From an uncultured Pseudomonadota bacterium (GTDB taxonomy: Bacteria > Pseudomonadota > Gammaproteobacteria > Burkholderiales > Nitrosomonadaceae): a DNA stretch of 23,109 bases. Numbering within the stretch: the first letter of the stretch is position 1; each line of letters begins with the position of its first letter. This document shows, piece by piece, positions 7,913-16,163 of this stretch. The position numbers were made by a program, and so were the translations under genes. The stretch lies in the NCBI GenBank assembly GCA_903957805.1, contig CAJBQQ010000165.1, positions 1 to 23,109 on the forward strand, in the 5' to 3' direction. The notes beneath the pieces were generated by a model. It was not told where the DNA came from. It made no database searches and saw nothing but the letters and a program-made list of their open reading frames with translations.

Positions 7913-10900
7913 CTAGGCCCCTGCGAATTCGGGTTGTTTAATCAATACCGGTGCTACGGGGAGAGTCTGATCCCGATAGCAGTCCGGTGAATTATCAACG
8001 ATGGGTAGGTCTACCTTCTCAGACTCCCATCGGACGAACCCCACACCACGCTCGAAAAAGAAGATCTCACCCGTATCGGGATCGATCGAGCTCACTAATA
8101 TCCATCCACCACCAATCAGTTCTCGCAGGCTCTCCTGACGGCCATAAATCTGCTCCAGTACCGTGGTCTTCGCCTCGATCACAATCAGCAGTCGTACCGC
8201 CTCATGAATCTCGATCATTTGCCTCGGTAGACCTGTCCGAAGATCACTGCTGGTTCCTTCCATCACGGCAAAGAATCCAGTCACATTATGTGGAACCTTA
8301 GTGCCGCATCCGAAACGCTCATTATTGACAGTGGAGAAGTAATATTCCAAATTGATGCCCGCACCGACCGGCCCCACCGCCAGCAAAATCCCTTCTAGCA
8401 CCTTGCCCTCTGGATCCTGTGTCGGGTCATAAGAGATCAAGAATGAGCGACGATCAAAGAATGCCCCCTGAGTGACCGAGCGACGCCCCACAACTGCTGC
8501 TGCATTTGTTGCATGACCAAGCTCTGGACGAGCCTGAGAAAAGTCTGTTGCTCTCTCCTCGATATGGGCTAAGGCTTGTTCCGGTGTCGGATTACGGGGG
8601 GCAGAGGCGAGTCTGCGGCAACGTTCATGTGCGGACATGTACTGACCATGACGGATCTCTTTCTTTAGTTTGTTTAGAGCGGGCAATCTCTCTGGCGGAA
8701 GATCGCCGAGGTCATACCAAATAAACTCTTCATTACAGGTGTTATGCTCAGTACCGATGAACCAAGTGTCTGATGGGATACCGATCCCTCGGTCTGCGAC
8801 AAGTTTACGTATCTCGGGACGATTGGCCATGGCTGCAAATAGCCTGGCATTCGGCCCCCCGTGACGACCACTACAAGCACCGCAGTCATAGGCAGCTAAG
8901 TGTGGATTATTCTGGCTGATCGATCCGTGACCGATGAGTATGACCAGCTCAGAAAGTCCATAAGTCAATCCGGTATTGCGCAAAAAACCTGCTACCCGGT
9001 CAGCCTGTTCATTATCGGTGAAACCCAGTTTCGGTTGTGCCTGTGTGGCAACCGTCTCATTATCTGTTGAAGTAAATACAAGCTCAGTATTAACTTCAGG
9101 AGAGATCGCTTTTGAAAGACGCGCCACCAGATGTTGTTGTGGTTTTGGAAAGAGTATCTTACCAAGCAGTCCTGCTAGAGTGATCGGCGCAACCACATCC
9201 ATCATCGCTTGTGACAAGAGTAGATTACGACGTAAGCCCTGATGAACTAAATTGGCAACCCGTTGTAGCGTCTTACGACCGCTGTTATGTGAGGCGAATG
9301 ATTGTTCACTACCCGCACGCGGCACCTCACGAACCTCATGTGCCGGTGTCACCACGATCGGACATAACGGTGTCACCCTATCGTCATCCAGGCCTTTGTA
9401 GTTCATCGGAACACCAAAGAATCCGGCAGCACCCAGCGTCTCTATCGCGGGGTTAAACTCTTCAAGATGACGGCGGATACTCTCTTCTCGATCATCGATA
9501 CAAAACACAAGTTGTGAGTCGGGTCTGCTCGTGCGCTTGGCCCAACGGCCTCGGTCGCGGTTAGCGTGTAACGCCTGGAAGAAGTCTTCACGGTAGTTGT
9601 GCTCATAAGCCTCAAGCCAGACCTTGCTGCGCTCAGTCAGGTTGAACTCATCGAGTATCGCTAGCATCTGCTGCAGATCCTTCTGCTGGAACTGCTGCAC
9701 ACAAGTAGCATTAAGTCCTAGGTGTTGGCATAACCGAAATAAACGCCATCCACCATTAAATCCACAATTCCTTGTATTCGTCTCAGCCATCGAACTGAAC
9801 TGCCAGGTCCAGACTAGGTCTGCGAGCTGCTGCCAGTCTGATTGATGGTGACGCTCAGAACCCGCAAGATTTATGAGTGCTTCTGCAGACTGGGTCAAGT
9901 ATTCAGGAAGTTGGCCCTGGAATAGTTGTCTACGTACCATGAACTCGGATAAATTCTTCTTAAGATAAAATTGCAGAGAACTCATCTTAGCTTCGATCTT
10001 CCAGGTTTCGTGACAGGCCTGATCCAGCCAGAGCCTGTCCAGAATCATCCGGATCGCCAGATAATCCGTGAGTTTTGGAGCCGCATCATTCACGGCATAG
10101 TATTTTGGATGATGTTGCCGCCAGTTGATTATTCCCGACCAACCTGGCAACTCAAGTGCCAACCGCTTAAGGTATCCCTCCCACTTATCATGCGGTATTT
10201 CCAGATAGGTCAGTTGTTGAATAATGGCATCGACTGAATTATCAGGTGATTCAGCGACGATCCTCTGCCAGTTTGGCAAATCATGAAGGAATGGGTTTAC
10301 ATCATACTGAGCTGTTGCTCGCCAGGCAGCGTACAGGCCCAACTGGCTACGGTCCGGTAGTTGCCAAGCAGCCATTCCCTCATCCAATGCAGAGGCACAG
10401 ATACGTATCAATTGGGGACGGACGGAGTAGAGGATATCAATCCCGCTCAGCACGAGAACGAAACCACGAAGGGTGATGCTGTCTCCAACCTGCCCCAACA
10501 ACTCCTCTAAAGAGCCAGAAGCTTGTTGACGCATACGCTGATGTAGCGAAAGATCGCCACTGTCTTGTTCGGCAGAACGAATTCTATCCAACCAGTCTCC
10601 CGCCTGATCTGGCGATAGATCCAGCATGTTCTCAGGGTGTAAACCAACTCGATCTAGCTCCAATTTATCTGAAATAACTTCCCATAACTGTCGGATGGAA
10701 ACGCTATGGTTATTACTATCAGCCAGTAGTTGAGTACGGACCGGTTCAGGCACATCAGACTGCACCGTACCCAAGGCATCGAGCTCTTCTATCTGCCAAT
10801 TCAACTGACTGATCGTGAGCGGTTGCAGATCAAACAGCATGGCGATGCGGTAAATATTTTGACGGGTAACCGTTAAGTCGTCCGCTTTACAAACAATCTG

Positions 10901-11200
10901 ATCAGATTGCAATCCCGGATTATGTAAGAGGGCTGCATGCAGATCGCGGTCATTAATACGACCCCTCTGATAGAAGCCTCTATTCTGCTCTTCAGGCAGA
11001 TAGCCAATAATACCGGTGAGTGACTCTGACTCTGCCAAGGCCTGTTCGAATGGAAGATGCTGATAACCGTGCAAGGTATTATGGTGGACGAAATCCAAAA
11101 TAGGGCCTTGGCCGGGGAGGACATGGTCCAGGTGATTCAATGCCGCGATGATTTGTTCACGGGGGTCAAGAGACTCGTGGGATTCATGGGATGCGCTCAT
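7913..11200 (-). CDS. dabA: DabA-type vectorial carbonic anhydrase (DUF2309), inorganic-carbon uptake
   Basis: DabA is a cytoplasmic-face zinc protein related to beta-carbonic anhydrases. With DabB it hydrates CO2 one way, accumulating bicarbonate for fixation. The 1095-residue product carries the complete site in LVFCIDDREES: Cys567, Asp569 and Arg571. His758 (LIGHGS) and Cys773 (YDCGACSGRHGG) are spaced 15 residues apart, as in the characterised Halothiobacillus protein (H524, C539). The conserved stretch LDFVHHNTLHGYQHLPF (35-51) near the N-terminus is typical of DUF2309. No signal peptide or membrane segment is evident. The protein is at the long end of its family, many members being 800-900 residues; the additional length seems to lie before the zinc motif. 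The start has AGGA about seven bases upstream, overlapping the stop of the preceding gene. It lies between a NuoM-like and the NuoL-like gene, with gaps of under ten bases on both sides. Confidence 0.94.
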   Translation of the reverse strand: MSASHESHESLDPREQIIAALNHLDHVLPGQGPILDFVHHNTLHGYQHLPFEQALAESESLTGIIGYLPEEQNRGFYQRGRINDRDLHAALLHNPGLQSDQIVCKADDLTVTRQNIYRIAMLFDLQPLTISQLNWQIEELDALGTVQSDVPEPVRTQLLADSNNHSVSIRQLWEVISDKLELDRVGLHPENMLDLSPDQAGDWLDRIRSAEQDSGDLSLHQRMRQQASGSLEELLGQVGDSITLRGFVLVLSGIDILYSVRPQLIRICASALDEGMAAWQLPDRSQLGLYAAWRATAQYDVNPFLHDLPNWQRIVAESPDNSVDAIIQQLTYLEIPHDKWEGYLKRLALELPGWSGIINWRQHHPKYYAVNDAAPKLTDYLAIRMILDRLWLDQACHETWKIEAKMSSLQFYLKKNLSEFMVRRQLFQGQLPEYLTQSAEALINLAGSERHHQSDWQQLADLVWTWQFSSMAETNTRNCGFNGGWRLFRLCQHLGLNATCVQQFQQKDLQQMLAILDEFNLTERSKVWLEAYEHNYREDFFQALHANRDRGRWAKRTSRPDSQLVFCIDDREESIRRHLEEFNPAIETLGAAGFFGVPMNYKGLDDDRVTPLCPIVVTPAHEVREVPRAGSEQSFASHNSGRKTLQRVANLVHQGLRRNLLLSQAMMDVVAPITLAGLLGKILFPKPQQHLVARLSKAISPEVNTELVFTSTDNETVATQAQPKLGFTDNEQADRVAGFLRNTGLTYGLSELVILIGHGSISQNNPHLAAYDCGACSGRHGGPNARLFAAMANRPEIRKLVADRGIGIPSDTWFIGTEHNTCNEEFIWYDLGDLPPERLPALNKLKKEIRHGQYMSAHERCRRLASAPRNPTPEQALAHIEERATDFSQARPELGHATNAAAVVGRRSVTQGAFFDRRSFLISYDPTQDPEGKVLEGILLAVGPVGAGINLEYYFSTVNNERFGCGTKVPHNVTGFFAVMEGTSSDLRTGLPRQMIEIHEAVRLLIVIEAKTTVLEQIYGRQESLRELIGGGWILVSSIDPDTGEIFFFERGVGFVRWESEKVDLPIVDNSPDCYRDQTLPVAPVLIKQPEFAGA

Positions 11201-11209
11201 ATCAATATC

Positions 11210-12682
11210 CTATTGAATACGTTGACTGATTAAGCCACTCATATGGCTTAATGTCGCTGATGACAGGTCGATCAGCGGAGTCGGCAACAAACCAAAAAAG
11301 ATGATCCCCGTCACCAGTACACCCGCCGCCAATAATTCTGGGGGCGTCAGGTCTTCGATCTCCTTCATCCGAGGCTTTACTGGCCCGGTGAATAGGAGTC
11401 CGATCGTACGAATAGCATAGGCGGAGCCGATCAGGATGCTCAGACTGAAGAACACCATCAATCCACCCCACTGTTGATAGCCGCCGATCACGGCATGCAA
11501 CTCGGCAATGAAGCCTACTGACCCTGGCAGACCCATCGCTGCCAATAGCGTCAAGGTCATGAACAGCGCGAAGCGGGGCATCACCTGAACTAACGAGCTG
11601 TAATCCTGAATATTGCGGGTATGGGTCCGCTCATACAGCAACCCCACCAGCAAGAACATCGCACCCGCAATCAGCCCGTGAGCGGACATCTGCAGCACCG
11701 CACCCGTGATTCCCGTCTCATTGAGGGCAGCGATCCCCAACAAGACAATGCCCATGTGACTGACCGAGGAGTAAGCGACCATGGCCTTTAGATCGCTCTG
11801 CCGCCAGGCTAGTAAGCCACCGTAAATCATGCCAAATAGTGCTAAAAAGACTAAGTACGGCTGCAATACTTGAGCCGCCTCCGGCAGCATGACCACAACC
11901 CGTATCAGTCCATAAGCACCCATCTTAAGCAATACACCGGACAGGAGAATACTGACTGGACTGGGCGCTTCAACGTGAGCCAGTGGTAACCATCCGTGTA
12001 GCGGGAAAATCGGCATCTTCACACCGAAACCGAGCAGAAACCCGAGCAGCACCCAGACCTGCTCATCACGAGGCATACTTCGTGCGGCCTCAGTCATCGA
12101 ACTCATCAATGAGCCGCCGTGCTCTGGCATGTAGTGGCCGATCGCAAGTAGACTGATCAGCATAAAGATGGAGCCACCCATCGTGTACAGAACGAAATTC
12201 AGACTAGCTGTATGACGCCTCTTACCGCCCCACCGATCAATCAGAAAGAATAGCGGGATCAGGGTCAGTTCCCAGAAGATATAAAACATGGCCCAGTCCT
12301 GAGCTAGGAACACGCCCAGCATCCCGAACTCCAGCAGCAGGATGCAGATATGGAAGCTCTTAACACCATGTGAAATGGTAAAGGAGGCCAACATCGCAAC
12401 CGAAGTGAGTAACGCTGCCAATACCAGCATCGGTATCGACAGTCCATCAACCCCCAATGCAAAGGCACTGCCTAATTTTGGATTGAGTGTGAACTGCTCA
12501 CTCAACTGAATGGCACTATCCTGCTGATCGTAGATAACGACCAGCCAACAACTTAACAAAAAAGTCAGCCCAGCAAAAAGATTGGCAAGGAACCGTATCC
12601 GATTGCTGTCCTGGCGAGACGTGAATGCCAAGAGCAAGATTCCGATAACCGGAGTCCCGAGAAATATGCTAAGTATCCCCAC
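11210..12682 (-). CDS. NuoM-like antiporter subunit, first gene of the DAB operon
   Basis: This 490-residue membrane protein of the complex I antiporter family is the most canonical of the four in the operon. The key residues are present: Glu138 in FWELTLIPLFF (TM5), Lys222 in GFGVKMPIFPLHGWLP (TM7), Lys253 in GVLLKMGAYG (TM8), and Glu394 in GFIAELH (TM12). This is the NuoM rather than the NuoL/NuoN pattern. It opens the operon, nine bases before dabA. The start is GTG at 12682 with only a weak purine stretch upstream; no good in-frame ATG lies nearby. It presumably conducts protons or sodium in a complex with DabA. Because genes for NuoE-I-type subunits are missing, a respiratory role is unlikely. 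An Mrp-type antiporter is also unlikely, as no small Mrp subunit gene is present. Confidence 0.87.
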   Translation of the reverse strand: MGILSIFLGTPVIGILLLAFTSRQDSNRIRFLANLFAGLTFLLSCWLVVIYDQQDSAIQLSEQFTLNPKLGSAFALGVDGLSIPMLVLAALLTSVAMLASFTISHGVKSFHICILLLEFGMLGVFLAQDWAMFYIFWELTLIPLFFLIDRWGGKRRHTASLNFVLYTMGGSIFMLISLLAIGHYMPEHGGSLMSSMTEAARSMPRDEQVWVLLGFLLGFGVKMPIFPLHGWLPLAHVEAPSPVSILLSGVLLKMGAYGLIRVVVMLPEAAQVLQPYLVFLALFGMIYGGLLAWRQSDLKAMVAYSSVSHMGIVLLGIAALNETGITGAVLQMSAHGLIAGAMFLLVGLLYERTHTRNIQDYSSLVQVMPRFALFMTLTLLAAMGLPGSVGFIAELHAVIGGYQQWGGLMVFFSLSILIGSAYAIRTIGLLFTGPVKPRMKEIEDLTPPELLAAGVLVTGIIFFGLLPTPLIDLSSATLSHMSGLISQRIQ

Positions 12683-12759
12683 CGTATAGATTTTTCTTTA
12701 CGTTCGTCGATATTGGATAATTTTAAAAACCAGGAGGGGTCAAGTCAGCCAGCTTGCCT

Positions 12760-12773
12760 CAAGTCCGGACTTG
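12760..12773. repeat. 14-base perfect palindrome in the leader of the DAB operon
   Basis: CAAGTCCGGACTTG is its own reverse complement and lies 78 bases upstream of the first operon gene. It could be a dimeric regulator site, but a palindrome of this length can occur by chance. No second copy was seen in the neighbouring gaps. Confidence 0.4.
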
Positions 12774-12892
12774 CACCCTGACACCAAAACATGTAGCGAC
12801 AAGCTGCTTTCAGGCAGGAGTAACAATCGCAATCGAGTTAATGTGATCGCTGAAACGGGCTGTGGCCACCTTACGGTCAAGTTAATTACAGT

Positions 12893-12922
12893 GTTATAGA
12901 GTAATGGACAGTAAAACGTGAA
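12893..12922 (-). promoter_or_regulatory. Candidate promoter of the DAB operon
   Basis: Reading the minus strand, TATAAC (12893-12898) fits a -10 box in five of six positions and TTCACG (12917-12922) fits a -35 box in four of six, separated by 18 bases. The -35 box lies inside the 32-base palindrome at 12911-12942, so a factor bound there would block or touch RNA polymerase. Transcription from here would give a leader of about 200 bases before the GTG of the first gene. This gap of 283 bases holds no gene. Confidence 0.35.
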
Positions 12923-12942
12923 AACCAGTTTTCACGTTTTAC
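12911..12942. repeat. 32-base perfect inverted repeat between uspA and the DAB operon
   Basis: Arms GTAAAACGTGAAAAC (12911-12925) and GTTTTCACGTTTTAC (12928-12942) are perfect reverse complements separated by two bases. It begins 24 bases after the uspA stop, where a terminator would be expected, but neither side has a run of T after the stem and the stem is AT-rich. It also overlaps the candidate DAB promoter, so an operator is equally possible. Confidence 0.6.
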
Positions 12943-12965
12943 TCCCTGCGCTCAAATTGAATGTA

Positions 12966-13355
12966 TTAGTGCAGACGGACCAGGAGAATGGAGGCCCCTA
13001 TTTTACTTACCAGTTGTTCCGCCACCGAACCGAGGACCAGACGTTCCAGACCACGTCGATTAGCTGTTCCCACTACGACCAGATCGGCCTCCCATTCAGC
13101 GGCGGCATTGGCAATGGCCTCTGCTATGCTGTTCAGGCCATATTCGGCATCGACTTCCAGCAAGCGGATCTCTACATCGAGTGCAGTGCCCGCAGCAATC
13201 CTGGCATTCTCCAGCAGGCTGGCATCGTCCGAGTTGCTAGCAGCATGTACGATGTATAGTTTGGCGCCATATGAGCCAGCAATGTGCAAGGCTTCCTGCA
13301 ATACGCTCTGGGACATTTCACTATTGTCGATCGCTACCATGATCTTGTTGTACAT
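12966..13355 (-). CDS. Universal stress protein (UspA family)
   Basis: This is a single-domain UspA protein of 129 residues. It begins MYNKIMVAIDNSEMS, with the conserved Asp10 of the nucleotide-binding edge, and ends with the family motif VVVGTANRRGLERLVLGSVA. In the usual G-x2-G-x9-G-S/T pattern of ATP-binding members, the second Gly is Asn here, so ATP binding may be weakened. I chose the ATG at 13355 because AAGGAG stands eight bases upstream. A longer reading from 13403 adds 16 residues (MKLLSFIKTYVKRSIS) without support. The gene lies about 100 bases behind the SulP transporter gene on the same strand. UspA proteins encoded beside transporters often regulate or bind them, so a regulatory role for bicarbonate uptake is a reasonable guess only. 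Confidence 0.87.
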   Translation of the reverse strand: MYNKIMVAIDNSEMSQSVLQEALHIAGSYGAKLYIVHAASNSDDASLLENARIAAGTALDVEIRLLEVDAEYGLNSIAEAIANAAAEWEADLVVVGTANRRGLERLVLGSVAEQLVSKIGASILLVRLH

Positions 13356-13454
13356 GCTGATACTCCTTTTTACGTATGTTTTAATAAAGGACAGCAGTTT
13401 CAACTCCTGCCCCCCATGCGACCACAGCTTTATGAAGCATGCATTAACCTCTCG

Positions 13455-14801
13455 TCAGCTCACATCACCACCCTTGAGCCCATCAAAGTACTTTTTAATG
13501 ATGGCCTTACGCGGGAGTTTATCGGAGTGGTAATAAACCATATAGTGAACGATGCCGTGCACGGCCATGGCGATCAGCAAGCCCTCAAAGATTCCCACCT
13601 TGAAGACCAGACCACCGCATAAGAGTGCAAGCATCAGTGCATAAGGGCCATGGTGGGTAACATGCACTAGTCCCAGAATCATTTTCCAGCCCGAGAATAT
13701 CATGATCGCCGCCAGCGCAAACTTCGGCAGATAGGCCAGATATTCCGAGTAAATCAAGAAGAAAGTAACGACAAGACCGATGATCAGTACGGAAAACTTG
13801 GTATAAGCCCCGGCCAGCTTATTGGTGGTGCTTTTTGCCAGACCGTCCAGATTGGTCATGCCACCGAAAAAACTTGCACCCATGTTGGAAATCCAGATCG
13901 CCAACAGGCTATTATTACTGTTGCATTTGCGTTTCAATGGGTCTATTTTCTCGATCGCGGCGTTGCTCATCACTTGTTCGATCACGTCAATCACCGCAAG
14001 CATCGCTGCAAAAGCTATCACATACACCCAAGTCAATGCGCTATCAAACTGCGGGATCGGCAAGGCCAACTTAAGTTCCACATCTTCCACATATAGCATC
14101 TGTAAAGGGATGAATTGGGCCAATATCACGCCAGCGAAAATCAGCACAAAATAGGGAATAGCCGGCTGGCTGTCCTTGAATTTAGAAAACAGGTACACGA
14201 ACAGGGCAAAACCACCCAGCGATATCAGGCACATCTGGATACGCGCGCCGTTCCAGAAAGATTCTGCGGACACCTGGTCGACCGGAAGCTCATAAGTCAT
14301 CTCCATGAACCTCAATGCGATCTTCAAGCCAACCCCTGCCAGTAATCCCTCTACCAGATAACCCGGCACCGCGATTAAAATGTAACGCTGCCAGTTGTAT
14401 TTCCAGATAATGGCTTGCATGAAAGCCGTCAAGAAAATGACAAACGCCATATTTTGCACACCGAAGCTGGCGACGCCCATAGCCAGCACCGGCGCCAGGC
14501 CCGCCGCGATTCCGGGACTGCCAATAAAGTTTCCGGGTCTGATCCAGGCATTGATCCAGCCAATAAAACTGGCAAAAGCAACCGTCGCTAGCCCAACCTT
14601 GATCGGGTAATCCGACATCATGGCGATGCCGACTGACAGGGGAATTGCCATTGCCCCGGTGATCACCCCCGCCTGGATGTCGCGCGCTAAGTACTTGACC
14701 TGAAATGCTGCTGATCCTTGGATGGTGACTGACCCCGTCCCGTCACCAGACTCGTGGCTATGGGCTGATAAAGATGACTCATCTGTAGAATGCTTCGACA
14801 T
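13455..14801 (-). CDS. SulP family anion transporter without STAS domain, probable bicarbonate uptake
   Basis: This is a membrane transporter of the SulP (SLC26-like) family, 448 residues. A hydrophilic N-terminus of about 40 residues precedes the core, which begins LARDIQAGVITGAMAIPLSV and carries a run of hydrophobic helices, including the GNFIGSPGIAAGLAPVLAMG region. The cytoplasmic STAS domain, usual in sulfate permeases, is missing: the protein ends shortly after its last helix with a basic tail. STAS-less SulP proteins near carbon-uptake genes have been proposed to carry bicarbonate, often with sodium. Sulfate or another anion cannot be excluded. The start at 14801 has AGAGGG ten bases upstream; a TTG at 14825 would add eight residues and lies before that site. 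It is the first gene of the carbon cluster, followed by uspA. Confidence 0.85.
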   Translation of the reverse strand: MSKHSTDESSLSAHSHESGDGTGSVTIQGSAAFQVKYLARDIQAGVITGAMAIPLSVGIAMMSDYPIKVGLATVAFASFIGWINAWIRPGNFIGSPGIAAGLAPVLAMGVASFGVQNMAFVIFLTAFMQAIIWKYNWQRYILIAVPGYLVEGLLAGVGLKIALRFMEMTYELPVDQVSAESFWNGARIQMCLISLGGFALFVYLFSKFKDSQPAIPYFVLIFAGVILAQFIPLQMLYVEDVELKLALPIPQFDSALTWVYVIAFAAMLAVIDVIEQVMSNAAIEKIDPLKRKCNSNNSLLAIWISNMGASFFGGMTNLDGLAKSTTNKLAGAYTKFSVLIIGLVVTFFLIYSEYLAYLPKFALAAIMIFSGWKMILGLVHVTHHGPYALMLALLCGGLVFKVGIFEGLLIAMAVHGIVHYMVYYHSDKLPRKAIIKKYFDGLKGGDVS

Positions 14802-14894
14802 AATCAATAATCCCTCTGTAAGCAATTAAAAATTTTACTGGTCCGAGTATGCCATTACTAATGTGATTAATTTGTGAGGCTAAGGCAATTCTTG

Positions 14895-16163
14895 TCAGGG
14901 AAAGGTGATATGGAAAGTCGCCCCATACCCAGGCGTACTGTCCACCTCGATCAGCCATCCGTAATGATCACAGATGCGCTTCACTATCGCGAGTCCAATC
15001 CCCAGACCCTCCCCCTGGGTCGACCCACGGAAGAACCGTTCAAATAGGAAAGGCAGGTAAGAGGGTTCGATTCCGATCCCTGAATCCGAGATTGTGAGTT
15101 GGTGGCCCTTAAATTTAACCTTCACAGCCCCTTGAGAGGTATATTGAACGGCATTCCGAAGCAAATTCACCAGTGCCGTCTGAAGGGCTTGCCGGTTCAG
15201 TGTGAGGACCGCATCCAGCTCCACATCCACCTCAAAATCGAGTTGCTTACGCGCGATTTCGGGGCGCAAATGCTCGGCCGCATCGTATACACACTCTGCG
15301 ATTGAAACCAATTCCGTAACACCCAGAGCCTGCTCCCGAGCAAGAAATAGTAATGCCTGAAGCTGCTCACCCATCCGAGTCGCAGCAGACTCGATCATAC
15401 CGATCCGGGTACGCACCTTCTCGGGCATGTTCGGCTCCGTGACCAGCAACTCACAGCTGGTTAAGATGGTGGTGATTGGGGTACGCATCTCATGACTTAC
15501 ATTGGCCGTGAACTCCTGCTCACGCTGCAACATTCGTCTGATCCGGTTTTGGTAATCATCCAGCGCATTTGCAAGTTGGGCCACCTCTGCATCCATACCG
15601 GGCTGCGTCAGAGTCACCCCTTGAACATTGCCGGGAGCGAGTTTCCTCACCTGCTCTGCAAGATCAGCGACCTCTCTGACGAGAAGACCCGCAAGCAGAT
15701 ACCCCACCACGAGCGCGACCACAATCAGAGAGAGTAAGGATAGTCCGATTAGCAGCCCAAAGTCATGCTTACGCTGCTCATGCAATCCGATTTCGTACGC
15801 GACTAGAAACTTGACCCCATCCACATGACGTACCGCGACCCTGACCTCCTGAGGACCTCGAAATACCATATGCCGACGCTGGTTGAGGCCCTTCAGATAA
15901 GGGGGAAGACGGAGCTCATCTGAACGTTCAGGGAGGATGTACTCTTCGAGGTTGGACCCCGCTTGCGGAATAAAATTGGGTTGCTGACGATAACGCTCGA
16001 TGAGATGCTCCATCTCCATCTCGATGACCTGATCGATATGGGCCTCCTCGATATCTCCTGAAGCAACATAGAGACTGATACCGAGTGTTCCGACAACAAG
16101 GATGCAGAATATTGCAAATGCCAGCGCAATACGGAGTCGCAGCCCTCTCTTAAACTTGAGCAC
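14895..16163 (-). CDS. Membrane sensor histidine kinase
   Basis: The 422-residue kinase phosphorylates the response regulator encoded just before it. It has a first membrane helix (about residues 10-34), a periplasmic sensor region of about 100 residues (35-136) that I cannot assign to a known ligand, and a second helix (137-161). A HAMP-like linker (about 160-212) follows, then the dimerisation domain with H-box NVSHEMRTPITTI and phospho-acceptor His224. The ATPase domain has the N-box (NLLRNAVQYT), D/F-boxes (DSGIGIE, FERFFRG) and G-box (GEGLGIGLAIV). The domain order is that of EnvZ/QseC-type kinases. The start overlaps the regulator gene by 14 bases. The gene ends about 94 bases before the SulP gene on the same strand, so it may control that cluster. 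This is inference from position. Confidence 0.93.
   Translation of the reverse strand: MLKFKRGLRLRIALAFAIFCILVVGTLGISLYVASGDIEEAHIDQVIEMEMEHLIERYRQQPNFIPQAGSNLEEYILPERSDELRLPPYLKGLNQRRHMVFRGPQEVRVAVRHVDGVKFLVAYEIGLHEQRKHDFGLLIGLSLLSLIVVALVVGYLLAGLLVREVADLAEQVRKLAPGNVQGVTLTQPGMDAEVAQLANALDDYQNRIRRMLQREQEFTANVSHEMRTPITTILTSCELLVTEPNMPEKVRTRIGMIESAATRMGEQLQALLFLAREQALGVTELVSIAECVYDAAEHLRPEIARKQLDFEVDVELDAVLTLNRQALQTALVNLLRNAVQYTSQGAVKVKFKGHQLTISDSGIGIEPSYLPFLFERFFRGSTQGEGLGIGLAIVKRICDHYGWLIEVDSTPGYGATFHITFP

Noticed and set aside
3235..12682. Respiratory complex I or Mrp antiporter operon
   Set aside because: Only antiporter-like membrane subunits are present. There are no quinone-site, iron-sulfur, flavin or small Mrp subunits, and dabA lies in the middle.
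12715..12743. Alternative DAB promoter TTGACC-N17-TTATCC on the minus strand
   Set aside because: The -35 box is good, but the -10 box matches the consensus in hardly any position.
13356..13403. Longer UspA start adding MKLLSFIKTYVKRSIS
   Set aside because: The ribosome-binding site AAGGAG lies inside this extension and serves the later ATG, which also fits the family N-terminus.
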